A stretch of 33,922 nt of DNA from an uncultured Oscillospiraceae bacterium (GCA_934589065.1 CAKTNN010000022.1:1-33922); one strand, 5' to 3'. Counted from the stretch's first letter, positions 15,554-22,546 are shown. The notes: generated from the sequence alone by a model not told the origin. Made by a program: numbers and translations.

Positions 15554-16750
15554 TCAGTGTTTGTTCTGTTCAAAATCGCTGCCGGTGAGGCCCTCCTGGG
15601 CCAGCAGCGTATGCAGTACGGAAATGTCGCTGGATACATCCATGGCAGTGTCTTCAAAAACGGAGTCCAGCAGCTTTTCAAAGGCCTGGTTCAGGGTATC
15701 CAGAGTGGAGTCAATTTCTTCCTTGGATTTGCGGATGTTTTCTCCCTGAACAGGCTGCTGGTCCATTTCTGCGTAGGCATTCAGCAGCTTTACCGTCATG
15801 GGCAGATAGTAATCCATCAGCTTTTTGAGATCCGGAATGATTTCCGGGTGGGCTTTTGCCCGCTGGAAAATCCGCTGAACAATGGCTTCCATCCGGTAGA
15901 TTTTTTCGGAAATCTCTTCCCCGGGAATTTCATCGTTGCACCGGCGGATCTCCTTTACGTATGCGTTGCCCCGATCCAGAACCTCCTGAACCTTGGGATC
16001 CACCGCCTGGGGAGCAGGCTTTTGTGCCGCTTCTTTGGCCTTTTGCTGCTGCAGGGCTTCCTGCTGCTGAAGAACCTGCTGGTAGTGACGATAAGTTTCT
16101 TCACTGGTAATCAGGTTCTTTTCCTCGTTGTCCATGTGGCCCTCCAGGAATAGCCCCTGGTGAATCATCCCATTGATTTCCTTCCGAACGAACTTTACGG
16201 GCTTGCCCACACTGCGAGCCAGCTTTTCCAGGGAAATATTGGTTTTCTGATCCAGGGTTTTCAGGTAAACCTTAAACCGGCTCACCTTGCCCAGAGAGCG
16301 AATGCCGCTGCTCAGAAGCAAAACGCCACCTGCCAGGGCAGCCCCGCCAATATACAGGGGGATGGATAGGTAGGCAATGGCAGACCCAACCAGCTGGAGA
16401 ATACCGCTGACCAAAGCGACGGTAAAGCCGGATACCCCCAGCAGGCTGCCAAATATGGTTTTCAGAATTCCCTTTGCCGTTTCCCCATTGGGACTGCCAT
16501 AGAGTGCAGGCAGATTCTTTTTGGGGGCGGAATATTTTGGCACGGTGTAAACCGTCTGGGTTTTCTTTACGGAAGCGGTGGTTACGGCCTTGCGCAGGGC
16601 ATCACTGCCGGTGTTGATGGCCTTGTCGATGGTTCGCCCGATATTGCGGCTCAGTTCCTGATAGTCCTGAGCGTTGATTGCCTTATCAATGATTTCCTGG
16701 ATACTCCGGCCCAGGTTATCCCATTCCTGATAAGGGTTTGTATTTGCCAT
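15554..16750 (-). CDS. xpaC: XpaC-family (5-bromo-4-chloroindolyl phosphate hydrolysis) membrane protein
   Basis: A 398-residue protein. Residues 1-90 are polar. Two adjacent hydrophobic segments lie at about 95-150 (LKTIFGSLLGVSGFTVALV, then IAYLSIPLYIGGAALAGGVLLL). A winged-helix-like stretch (ISLEKLARSVGKPVKFVRKEI) and a Gln-rich coiled coil (VLQQQEALQQQKAKEAAQ) follow. The XpaC signature lies near residues 310-330: LKKLMDYYLPMTVKLLNAY. The historic name comes from a colony-colour phenotype and not from a known enzyme activity. GGGAGGG precedes the ATG and a good sigma-A promoter lies upstream. It forms an operon with telA. Confidence 0.88.
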   Translation of the reverse strand: MANTNPYQEWDNLGRSIQEIIDKAINAQDYQELSRNIGRTIDKAINTGSDALRKAVTTASVKKTQTVYTVPKYSAPKKNLPALYGSPNGETAKGILKTIFGSLLGVSGFTVALVSGILQLVGSAIAYLSIPLYIGGAALAGGVLLLSSGIRSLGKVSRFKVYLKTLDQKTNISLEKLARSVGKPVKFVRKEINGMIHQGLFLEGHMDNEEKNLITSEETYRHYQQVLQQQEALQQQKAKEAAQKPAPQAVDPKVQEVLDRGNAYVKEIRRCNDEIPGEEISEKIYRMEAIVQRIFQRAKAHPEIIPDLKKLMDYYLPMTVKLLNAYAEMDQQPVQGENIRKSKEEIDSTLDTLNQAFEKLLDSVFEDTAMDVSSDISVLHTLLAQEGLTGSDFEQNKH

Positions 16751-16776
16751 AGTATCCCTCCCAACATAATATATGT

Positions 16777-16805
16777 ATTATAGCTTTTCTTCGGAGAAAA
16801 TACAA
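16777..16805 (-). promoter_or_regulatory. Sigma-A promoter of xpaC-telA
   Basis: On the minus strand TTGTAT (16800-16805), 17 bp, TATAAT (16777-16782). The ATG lies 27 bases downstream of the -10. Confidence 0.85.
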
Positions 16806-16836
16806 GCATCATTGGAAAAATGAACGCGTTTTTCCG

Positions 16837-16867
16837 AAAAAAGCCCTCCACCGTTTCCGGTGGAGGG
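16837..16867 (-). terminator. Rho-independent terminator of the oadB-like operon
   Basis: CCCTCCACCG (16844-16853) pairs perfectly with CGGTGGAGGG (16858-16867). On the minus strand six T residues follow the stem after one C. Confidence 0.95.
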
Positions 16868-16875
16868 GCGTGGTA

Positions 16876-17001
16876 TCAATTTTTGGAAGTGGTGGCGCGG
16901 TTAATAAGCATGGTAAAAGCCACAATTGCGCCGATTACCAAAAAGATGCTGCCCATTCCTTCCAGTAGAATGGGTACAGTGATTTGAAGAGATTCCAACA
17001 T
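16876..17001 (-). CDS. 41-residue single-span membrane protein, OadG-like gamma subunit
   Basis: A short gene easily missed. ATG at 17001 after GGAGGAAACG, stop TGA at 16876-16878. The 41-residue product has a short polar start (MLESLQITVP), one hydrophobic helix over residues 15-33 (MGSIFLVIGAIVAFTML) and a basic/polar tail (NRATTSKN). The arrangement LLEGMGSIFLVIG resembles the N terminus of OadG/GcdC-type small subunits of sodium-pumping decarboxylases. Those are usually about 80 residues with a longer soluble tail, which is missing here. It lies 10 bases after the oadB-like gene and immediately before the operon terminator, so the two products probably form one membrane complex. Confidence 0.8.
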   Translation of the reverse strand: MLESLQITVPILLEGMGSIFLVIGAIVAFTMLINRATTSKN

Positions 17002-17011
17002 CGTTTCCTCC

Positions 17012-18106
17012 TTATTTTCCCAGCAGGGCCAGAATCAGGCCGCCTGCAATCACGGATGCGATTTGACCGGATACATTGACGCTGATGGAATACATCAGCA
17101 AAAAGTTTTGGTTGTCTTCTTTTAGCCCCATTTGGTTTACCACCCGCCCGCTCATGGGGAAGGCGGAGATACCTGCGGCGCCGATCATGGGATTGACCTT
17201 TTTCCCTTCCGGCAAAAACAGGTTAATTAACTTGGCAAAAAGCACGCCTCCCAGGGTGTCTCCAATAAAGGCCAGAAGACCCAACGCCAGGATGAGCAGG
17301 GTATCTGCCTTTACAAATTGTTCTGCGGTCATTTGGCAGGCTACGGTCAGGCCCAACAGGATGGTGATGAGGTTTACCAGTACCGTTTGTGCCGTCTGGC
17401 TCAGGGAGTCCAGAACGCCGCATTCCCGCAGCAGGTTGCCAAACATCAGAAAACCCACCAGTGCGGCGCTGGCTGGGGCAACAATTCCTGCCGCCAGAGT
17501 GACCAGAATGGGGAAAAGAATTCTTGTGAGTTTGGAAACCGATCCCTTGCGGTAGGGCATCCGAATCAGCCGCTCTTTCTTTGTGGTTGCCAGACGAATC
17601 ACCGGGGGCTGGACGATGGGAACCAGGGCCATATAGCTGTAGGCTGCCACCATGATAGCGCCTAAGTATTTTGAGCCCAAGGTGTTTGCAACAAAAATGG
17701 CGGTGGGGCCGTCCGCTGCGCCAATGATAGCAATGGAGGCGGCATCCCGGATATCAAAGAAGAAACCCGCCAGGACGAAGGTCAGGAAAATGCCCAGCTG
17801 CGCGGCAGCGCCAAAGAACATCAGCCAGGGTTTTTCCAGCAGCGGGCCGAAATCGATCATTGCCCCAATGCCGATAAACAGCAGCAGTGGGAACAGTTCG
17901 TTTGCCATGCCCGCCTGAAAGAGAATTTCCAGAGGTGCAGCCGCACCGGACAGGGGCAAATTGACGAGAATAGTACCGAAGCCCATGGGAAGCAGCAGGC
18001 TGGGTTCCATTTTTTTTCCGATGGCAAGGTAGATGAGCAGACCTCCAATCATCCACATGAGAACCATTTGCCAGGTCAGAGAAGAGAGATTTGCTGCCAG
18101 ATTCAT
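17012..18106 (-). CDS. OadB/GcdB-family sodium-pump decarboxylase beta subunit homologue
   Basis: A 364-residue polytopic membrane protein of the Na+-transporting carboxylic acid decarboxylase beta-subunit family. Landmarks: GIGAMIDFGPLL (residues 79-90); IIGAADGPTAIFVA (128-140), with Asp132 in the position of the essential Asp of characterised beta subunits by my alignment; PFPVIR-like linker region PIVQPPVIRL; GDTLGGVLFAKLIN; and PMIGAAGISAFPMSGRV. In known pumps this subunit moves Na+ outward while decarboxylating a biotin-bound carboxyl group. No alpha or biotin-carrier gene is present in the operon, only the 41-residue partner. GTGGAGG precedes the ATG. The leader is a probable manganese riboswitch with an attenuator, so a role in metal efflux or Na+/Mn2+ exchange must be considered. 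Confidence 0.92.
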   Translation of the reverse strand: MNLAANLSSLTWQMVLMWMIGGLLIYLAIGKKMEPSLLLPMGFGTILVNLPLSGAAAPLEILFQAGMANELFPLLLFIGIGAMIDFGPLLEKPWLMFFGAAAQLGIFLTFVLAGFFFDIRDAASIAIIGAADGPTAIFVANTLGSKYLGAIMVAAYSYMALVPIVQPPVIRLATTKKERLIRMPYRKGSVSKLTRILFPILVTLAAGIVAPASAALVGFLMFGNLLRECGVLDSLSQTAQTVLVNLITILLGLTVACQMTAEQFVKADTLLILALGLLAFIGDTLGGVLFAKLINLFLPEGKKVNPMIGAAGISAFPMSGRVVNQMGLKEDNQNFLLMYSISVNVSGQIASVIAGGLILALLGK

Positions 18107-18138
18107 ATACGTTCCTCCACTTTCTTGCTGTGAAGGGT

Positions 18139-18183
18139 AAAAAAACAGACCCTTACCACAGCGAAATACTGTGATAAAAGTCT
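18139..18183 (-). terminator. Attenuator (expression platform) in the oadB-like leader
   Basis: On the minus strand AGACTTTTATCACAG (18183-18169) pairs with CTGTGGTAAGGGTCT (18161-18147) along all 15 positions, three as G-U, followed by G and seven T residues. Its first arm contains the 3' strand of the aptamer P1 stem, so terminator and folded aptamer exclude each other. Confidence 0.9.
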
Positions 18184-18277
18184 CAAGAATGGTGTGGTCC
18201 AGTGTATGGCCCCGGGCAAAAGCCGTGATGACGTCGCCATACGGTATACAGAAGTATACCCTTTACTCCCTCTTATC
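18173..18277 (-). promoter_or_regulatory. Probable yybP-ykoY manganese riboswitch aptamer
   Basis: Read on the minus strand: P1 GATAAGAG (18277-18270) pairs with CTTTTATC (18180-18173). The conserved GGAGTA follows P1. P2 is GGTATAC-TTCT-GTATACC (18260-18243). P3 is GTATGGC...GCCATAC, enclosing the conserved GACGTCATCACGG loop and a GGC-TTTT-GCC hairpin. A small fourth hairpin (TGG...CCA) and TTGAGA return to P1. The order P1-GGAGTA-P2-P3(CGTCAnnnCG)-P4-(A/G)AGA-P1' is the yybP-ykoY (Mn2+) consensus as I remember it. Ligand binding would hold CTTTTATC in P1 and prevent the terminator, an ON switch, as for known manganese exporters. Confidence 0.78.
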
Positions 18278-18284
18278 CTTTATC

Positions 18285-18313
18285 AGTATATGCACGGCAA
18301 AAGAAAAAGTCAA
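18285..18313 (-). promoter_or_regulatory. Sigma-A promoter of the oadB-like operon
   Basis: On the minus strand TTGACT (18308-18313), a 17-bp spacer, and TATACT (18285-18290). The predicted start lies at about 18277-18279, exactly where P1 of the aptamer begins. Confidence 0.9.
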
Positions 18314-18316
18314 GGG

Positions 18317-18359
18317 AAAAATTTTCCGCCACAGTGCCTTATGGGCTGCCATGGCGGAA
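18317..18359 (-). terminator. Rho-independent terminator after the acyltransferase gene
   Basis: On the minus strand TTCCGCCA (18359-18352) pairs with TGGCGGAA (18331-18324), followed by AA and five T residues. It isolates the oadB-like operon from the upstream genes. Confidence 0.85.
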
Positions 18360-18373
18360 GAATGCCGAAAATG

Positions 18374-19414
18374 TCAGATTGCCTGTACCTTGTCATTCCG
18401 TTTCCAGAGCTTTGGTACCAGCCAGAGGGTGAAAAGAGAGTAGACCGTCAAAATCAGAACCAGAAGAAGCCCTTTGAGCAGATCCGATACGGCGTAGCCC
18501 ATCCGTTCCAAGGCCGGAATGATTCTGGCGCACAGAATCCGGATGACCAGGCTGTGATTTAAATAGATGGCATAGGAAAGCTTTCCGGCACCCCGGAAAA
18601 TCGGATGATTGAAGGCAGAGCCGAGCCAGCTGTCCGGCTCCATACAGTTGAGAATCAGGACAGGGGTGGTCATCAGGAAGATGTTGCGGTAGTCTGCATA
18701 AGCAAAGAGCGTTGCAAGACTGAGGATCCCCAGCAGGGAGAATGCGGTTTTGCGGCGCTTAAGCGCGCCATATAGGGCCGTCTGGGAGAAGTAATAGGTC
18801 AGCACGCCGATGCACATGGGGGAAAAGGCCCGCAGCAGCGGAACATATAGAGGCCCCCAATTGGCCCACAAGTCCACTCCGGACCACAATAGGGACTGGA
18901 TCATGAGAATTGCACCGGGAAACAGCAGCTCTCTGGATAGCTTTTCGTTATGGCAGAGCATTCCGTAGATAAAGTATCCGGCAATCAGCAGAGCCGACAG
19001 CTGCCAAAGGGGATAATTGATGCTGTCATGGAAGAAGTGGCTGCTTTGCAGCAGGAGAATATCGGGGATCTGGTTGTAAAAGCTGCGAACAATGCTCCCT
19101 GTCAGCGCCAAAGAGGGAGACTGGATCAAACTATAGAGGTCTCTTGCCAGCACATACAGAAAGAAAACGGCGCAGGAGAAGAAATAGTGGGGGTAAATCC
19201 CCTTTACATGGTCTAGAGTATAGTCCCATGCACGGTAGGCCGCATCATGCTTGGTATAGAACTTTTTCCCCAGAAAGAAACCGGAGATCATGAAAAAAAC
19301 CTGAACCGTCACAGTCGGGCCGGGGGAAAGGGTGAGATCGCAGTGAAAAAATGCGATTACGTACGCCAGCACCAGTTTTAATAAATCCAGGCTGTAGCTT
19401 CTTTGTTTCTCCAT
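18374..19414 (-). CDS. Acyltransferase-3 family membrane protein
   Basis: A 346-residue polytopic membrane O-acyltransferase of the acyltransferase_3/OafA type. The N terminus has the family pattern: SLDLLKLVLAYVIAFFHC, then VQVFFMISGFFLGKKFY (conserved Phe-Phe-x-x-Ser-Gly-Phe). About ten hydrophobic segments follow. Such proteins acetylate or succinylate exported sugars and cell-wall polymers using cytoplasmic acyl-CoA. AGGAG precedes the ATG, which is three bases after the stop of the 77-residue gene, so these are co-transcribed. The upstream SpoVB-like flippase suggests a common role in the envelope or spore coat polymers (inference). The acceptor is unknown. Confidence 0.87.
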   Translation of the reverse strand: MEKQRSYSLDLLKLVLAYVIAFFHCDLTLSPGPTVTVQVFFMISGFFLGKKFYTKHDAAYRAWDYTLDHVKGIYPHYFFSCAVFFLYVLARDLYSLIQSPSLALTGSIVRSFYNQIPDILLLQSSHFFHDSINYPLWQLSALLIAGYFIYGMLCHNEKLSRELLFPGAILMIQSLLWSGVDLWANWGPLYVPLLRAFSPMCIGVLTYYFSQTALYGALKRRKTAFSLLGILSLATLFAYADYRNIFLMTTPVLILNCMEPDSWLGSAFNHPIFRGAGKLSYAIYLNHSLVIRILCARIIPALERMGYAVSDLLKGLLLVLILTVYSLFTLWLVPKLWKRNDKVQAI

Positions 19415-19417
19415 GGT

Positions 19418-19651
19418 TCAAAACTCCTGAAGAATTTGAATAATCTGGGCTTCGTAGTCTCCTTCGTAGTCCTCGCTTCTTCCGGCAGAGCGCACATTGC
19501 TTTCGGCGCCCCGTTCCGGGGCGGGATATTCCCAGATGTGGTAGCTCAGCCCACGGTGGGAAAATGTAATGCTGCCGCAATCGTTTTCTTCAACATACGA
19601 AAAAGGCATATTCTTTTGCTTCAGGCACTCCTGAATGGCAGTCAAGCGCAT
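19418..19651 (-). CDS. Small conserved hypothetical protein
   Basis: A 77-residue soluble protein. The start at 19651 is chosen because GGAGGAGAG stands just before it. The frame extends 20 codons upstream without a binding site. The sequence runs MRLTAIQECLKQKNMPFSYVE, then GSITFSHRGLSYHIWEY, then SAGRSEDYEGDYEAQIIQIL, which suggests a small alpha/beta fold. I have a sense that similar short proteins are common in Clostridia but cannot name a family or function. It lies between the SpoVB-like flippase (64 bases upstream) and the acyltransferase (3 bases downstream). Confidence 0.7.
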   Translation of the reverse strand: MRLTAIQECLKQKNMPFSYVEENDCGSITFSHRGLSYHIWEYPAPERGAESNVRSAGRSEDYEGDYEAQIIQILQEF

Positions 19652-19714
19652 ATTCTCTCCTCCATACTCTGTTGCTTTCTCCATTATACCGGGGAAAGTC
19701 CAAAAAGGCAACGG

Positions 19715-21193
19715 CTATTTTGCCCCAATAAGACGCCCGGCCCACCTGAGGTCTTCCATGCGAATGACGCCGCTTAGGGCCAGGGAGCTGCCAAATAGGA
19801 GAAGAAAGCTGCAGCAGGCCAGCAGGGCGGAGGAAATGGATCGGCAGGCCCACAGGCTGCCGATCCCACAGGCAGCCACGGTCAAAGGAATGTAGGGAGC
19901 AATGCACTGCCCGGTAATGCGCAGCAGGTGGCGGATGCTTAGAAAAAAGTTGAGGGCATGGGTCAAAAGAAAGCTGAAGAAATATCCCTGCATTCCAAAG
20001 CGGGGCAGTAGAAAAAACAGCAGGATCACATCCAGGCAGTTGGTGATAATGTTGTAGCGCACAGCCATTTTCTGCTGCCCCAGCCCTTTGGTAATGGCAT
20101 CGGTGATGGCATCACAGTAGAGCATGGGAACAAGGGGGGCATATTGCCGCAGAAGCAGTCCCGCCTCCGGGCTGCCGTATAGCTTGCAGCACAGTTTTTC
20201 GGCGGAAAGAAAAAGGATCCCGCCAAAGGCTGTGCCATATAGCAGGGAAACCCGCAGACTTTTGTGGAGCAGGTAGTGAATCCGTTTTTCTCCACCAGAG
20301 CAGCTGCACCGGGCCAATTCGGGAATCAGCAGTTCGGATAGGCCGAAAAGAATGCAGGCAGGAAACATCAGAATCGGGAATACCATGCCGGAAATTCGCC
20401 CGAAGGCTGCCAGGGGGTCCCGGAGGGCCAGCGCAAGCCGCTTGGGAACCATTAGATTTTCCAAAGTCCCAATGCCGGATTTCAGAGTATCCGCCAGGGC
20501 AAGGGGAACTGCCGCTGAAAGAATTCTGCTGCGAACCGGTATTTTGGGGCCCTGGGGATTCTTTTCAGCACGGTAAAGCAGACGCAGCAGAAGAAGCGTC
20601 AGGCAGCTGCCCAAGCTGCTGCCCAGAATCACGCAGCGGCAAGCTCTGCCGGAATCGCTGCCAGCGTAAAAGTGCAGGCAGGCAAGGGTGATTGCCATGG
20701 TAAATACCTGCTCCATAACCTCCACGGCAGCCAGAGTCCCAATCCGGTTTTCTCCGGTAAAGAATCCAGTCATCACGCTGCACAGGCAGCTAATGGGAAG
20801 GAAGCAGGAAAATAGCCGCAGTGTGCCGGTAATGGAGGGCGTGCCAATCCAGTTTTCCGCAATCGTAGGGGACAGCAAATAGAGTGCCAAGGCAACGCAC
20901 AGGCTGCAAACCATACTGTAGGCAAAGCAGCCGGACAGCACCCGGCAAAGGCCGGGGCGGTTTTTCTTCCCCAACTCTTCTGCGGTTAAATACATGGTGG
21001 CGGTGCGAATGCCCCCAATACTGCTGACCATTGCCAGACTTCCTACAGAAAGGGTCAGCTGCAGAAGCCCAATTCCTTCTGCACCGATTTTGCGGGAGAG
21101 GTAGACCTGAAATCCGGTTCCCGCCATCCGAAGCACCAGATTTACGGCAGTCAGAAGCAGTGCGCGGTAGAAGAGCGGAACCGTAGCTTTCAA
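19715..21193 (-). CDS. SpoVB-like polysaccharide/lipid flippase (MOP superfamily)
   Basis: A 492-residue membrane protein with about 14 hydrophobic segments. The N terminus has the SpoVB/MurJ-like pattern LTAVNLVLRMAGTGFQVYLSRKIGAEGIGLLQL. SpoVB proteins are needed for spore cortex synthesis and are thought to flip lipid-linked peptidoglycan precursors. The start is TTG at 21191-21193, with AAGGGGTGA about eight bases upstream. That binding site lies within the 3' arm of a 12-bp hairpin (21201-21235). It is the first of three minus-strand genes with the 77-residue protein and the acyltransferase. A vegetative flippase of the same superfamily is the alternative to a sporulation-specific one. 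Confidence 0.88.
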   Translation of the reverse strand: MKATVPLFYRALLLTAVNLVLRMAGTGFQVYLSRKIGAEGIGLLQLTLSVGSLAMVSSIGGIRTATMYLTAEELGKKNRPGLCRVLSGCFAYSMVCSLCVALALYLLSPTIAENWIGTPSITGTLRLFSCFLPISCLCSVMTGFFTGENRIGTLAAVEVMEQVFTMAITLACLHFYAGSDSGRACRCVILGSSLGSCLTLLLLRLLYRAEKNPQGPKIPVRSRILSAAVPLALADTLKSGIGTLENLMVPKRLALALRDPLAAFGRISGMVFPILMFPACILFGLSELLIPELARCSCSGGEKRIHYLLHKSLRVSLLYGTAFGGILFLSAEKLCCKLYGSPEAGLLLRQYAPLVPMLYCDAITDAITKGLGQQKMAVRYNIITNCLDVILLFFLLPRFGMQGYFFSFLLTHALNFFLSIRHLLRITGQCIAPYIPLTVAACGIGSLWACRSISSALLACCSFLLLFGSSLALSGVIRMEDLRWAGRLIGAK

Positions 21194-21200
21194 AAGAAAT

Positions 21201-21235
21201 CACCCCTTGTCCACAGCTTATGCGGACAAGGGGTG
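21201..21235 (-). terminator. Hairpin after nth, overlapping the spoVB-like ribosome binding site
   Basis: CACCCCTTGTCC (21201-21212) and GGACAAGGGGTG (21224-21235) form a perfect 12-bp stem, 18 bases after the nth stop. On the minus strand ATTTCTTTTG follows. The same arm contains the AAGGGGTG used to start the flippase gene, so the hairpin may terminate, hide the binding site, or both. Confidence 0.8.
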
Positions 21236-21252
21236 CGGTAGAATGTGTCTGG

Positions 21253-21885
21253 CTATACAATGCCGGTTGCTTCCTGGCAGAAGGGGCTCAGGGGGCATTG
21301 CACGCATTTGGGATTGCGGGCAGTGCAGATTTCCCGACCGAACAGAACGATTCTGTGGCAGAAATCGCTGCTCTTTTCGGGTGGGAGAATTTTTCGCAGC
21401 TGCTGCTCCACCTTTTCCGGTTCCTTGCCGTGACTGAGCCCCAGCCTGCCGCAGATCCGGATGCAATGGGTATCGCACACCACGCTGCCGGGAACGTGGT
21501 AAATGTCCCCCAGCAGAAGGTTCGCGGTTTTTCGCCCCACACCCGGCAGACGCAAAAGCGCTTCCATGGTGCCGGGAACCTTTCCGCCGTAGTCGCTCAG
21601 CAGCATTTGGCAGGCCTGTACGATATCCCTGGCTTTATGCTTGTAGAATCCGCAGGAGCGGACATAGTTTTCCACATCGGCAATGGGCGCGCTTGCCATG
21701 GCTTCCAGAGTCGGGTAGGCGGCAAAGAGTGCCGGCGTAACCAGATTGACCCGGGCGTCGGTGCACTGGGCGGATAGCCGCACGGCGATCATCAGTTCAT
21801 AATCCTTTTCATAGTGCAGGGCACACATAGAATCCGGGTAGCGTGCCTCCAGAATTTCAAGGATGGATTGTACCTTTTCTTCCAT
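21253..21885 (-). CDS. nth: Endonuclease III (DNA glycosylase/AP lyase)
   Basis: A 210-residue base-excision repair enzyme that removes oxidised pyrimidines and cuts the abasic site. Visible parts: LSAQCTD (38-44); helix-hairpin-helix LPGVGRKTA with catalytic Lys119; catalytic Asp138 in VVCDTH; and the [4Fe-4S] loop Cys187-x6-Cys194-x2-Cys197-x5-Cys203. Length is normal. AAAAAGGAGGG precedes the ATG. It lies 52 bases after the SSB-like gene and may share its transcript, a sensible pairing of DNA-metabolism genes. The hairpin at 21201-21235 follows. Confidence 0.97.
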   Translation of the reverse strand: MEEKVQSILEILEARYPDSMCALHYEKDYELMIAVRLSAQCTDARVNLVTPALFAAYPTLEAMASAPIADVENYVRSCGFYKHKARDIVQACQMLLSDYGGKVPGTMEALLRLPGVGRKTANLLLGDIYHVPGSVVCDTHCIRICGRLGLSHGKEPEKVEQQLRKILPPEKSSDFCHRIVLFGREICTARNPKCVQCPLSPFCQEATGIV

Positions 21886-21937
21886 GGAACTCCCTCCTTT
21901 TTCTTTTCAGAGTACCACAAATCAGCAATCTTTGCAA

Positions 21938-22546
21938 TTAAAAATTATCCCCTTCTTCGGCGGATACGGCAGATACCTCGTAGGCCGTAAGTTCAATGGC
22001 CCCTTCCTGGGTGAGTTTTGTGTAAACCCTGCTTTGCAATCTGCCATCGATCCACAGGGGGCTTCCGGTATGGAGCAGGGAAGCCTTTCGGGCTGTGGAG
22101 CCCCAGAGAATGCAGGGAATATAGTCTGCCCGATGGTAGGAGCGGGGCACTGCCAGCATTACATCGCAGATTTCCCGCCCCAGGGGGGTGCGCCTGTAAA
22201 CCGGCTCCCGGCACAGATTGCCCCGGATATTTACTTCGTTTACTGCCGGCCCGTCCTGGGCGGCAATGCATTCGGCATACAGGAAGACCAGCAGCCGTCT
22301 GCGACCGTCTTGGCGCAGATTGTGGGAACGAACCTGACCGGTTATGCCAAGCATCTCACCGCCGGACAGATCCAAAGTATCCAGAACGGTTTGAGAAACC
22401 ACCACCGGCAGGGTGTCCACCGCACCGGATAGCCTGGAAACCTCCAGAAAAAACCGAAAAAAACGTTTGCCCCCGGTTTCGTGGGAGAATTCCGGGAGGG
22501 CAGCCAGGCTGCCCCGGATAAATGCATGGTTTGTTTGCGGAAGCAT
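21938..22546 (-). CDS. Tandem OB-fold, single-stranded DNA-binding-like protein
   Basis: A 202-residue protein with two SSB-like OB domains. The first (residues about 7-95) starts NHAFIRGSLAALPEFSHE and ends GEMLGITGQVRSHN. The second (about 105-190) starts NEVNIRGNLCREPVYRRTPLG, continues CDVMLAVPRSYHRADYIPCILWG and ends GSPLWIDGRLQSRVY, the usual SSB strand pattern. The acidic DDIPF-type tail of housekeeping SSB is missing; the protein ends AEEGDNF. That suggests a special-purpose or accessory SSB and not the main one. GAGGTGG precedes the ATG. It lies 63 bases after the AraC-type gene and 52 before nth. Confidence 0.82.
   Translation of the reverse strand: MLPQTNHAFIRGSLAALPEFSHETGGKRFFRFFLEVSRLSGAVDTLPVVVSQTVLDTLDLSGGEMLGITGQVRSHNLRQDGRRRLLVFLYAECIAAQDGPAVNEVNIRGNLCREPVYRRTPLGREICDVMLAVPRSYHRADYIPCILWGSTARKASLLHTGSPLWIDGRLQSRVYTKLTQEGAIELTAYEVSAVSAEEGDNF

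Noticed and set aside
17012..18106. Annotation as a functional oxaloacetate or methylmalonyl-CoA decarboxylase
   Set aside because: Only the beta-like and a truncated gamma-like subunit are present. No carboxyltransferase or biotin-carrier gene is in the operon or the window.
18173..18277. Sodium (DUF1646-type) or fluoride riboswitch in front of the oadB-like gene
   Set aside because: A sodium sensor would suit a sodium pump, so it was considered. The GGAGTA and CGTCATCACGG blocks and the P1-P4 layout fit the manganese yybP-ykoY class much better. I could not match the sequence to the sodium or fluoride consensus. A covariance-model search would settle it.
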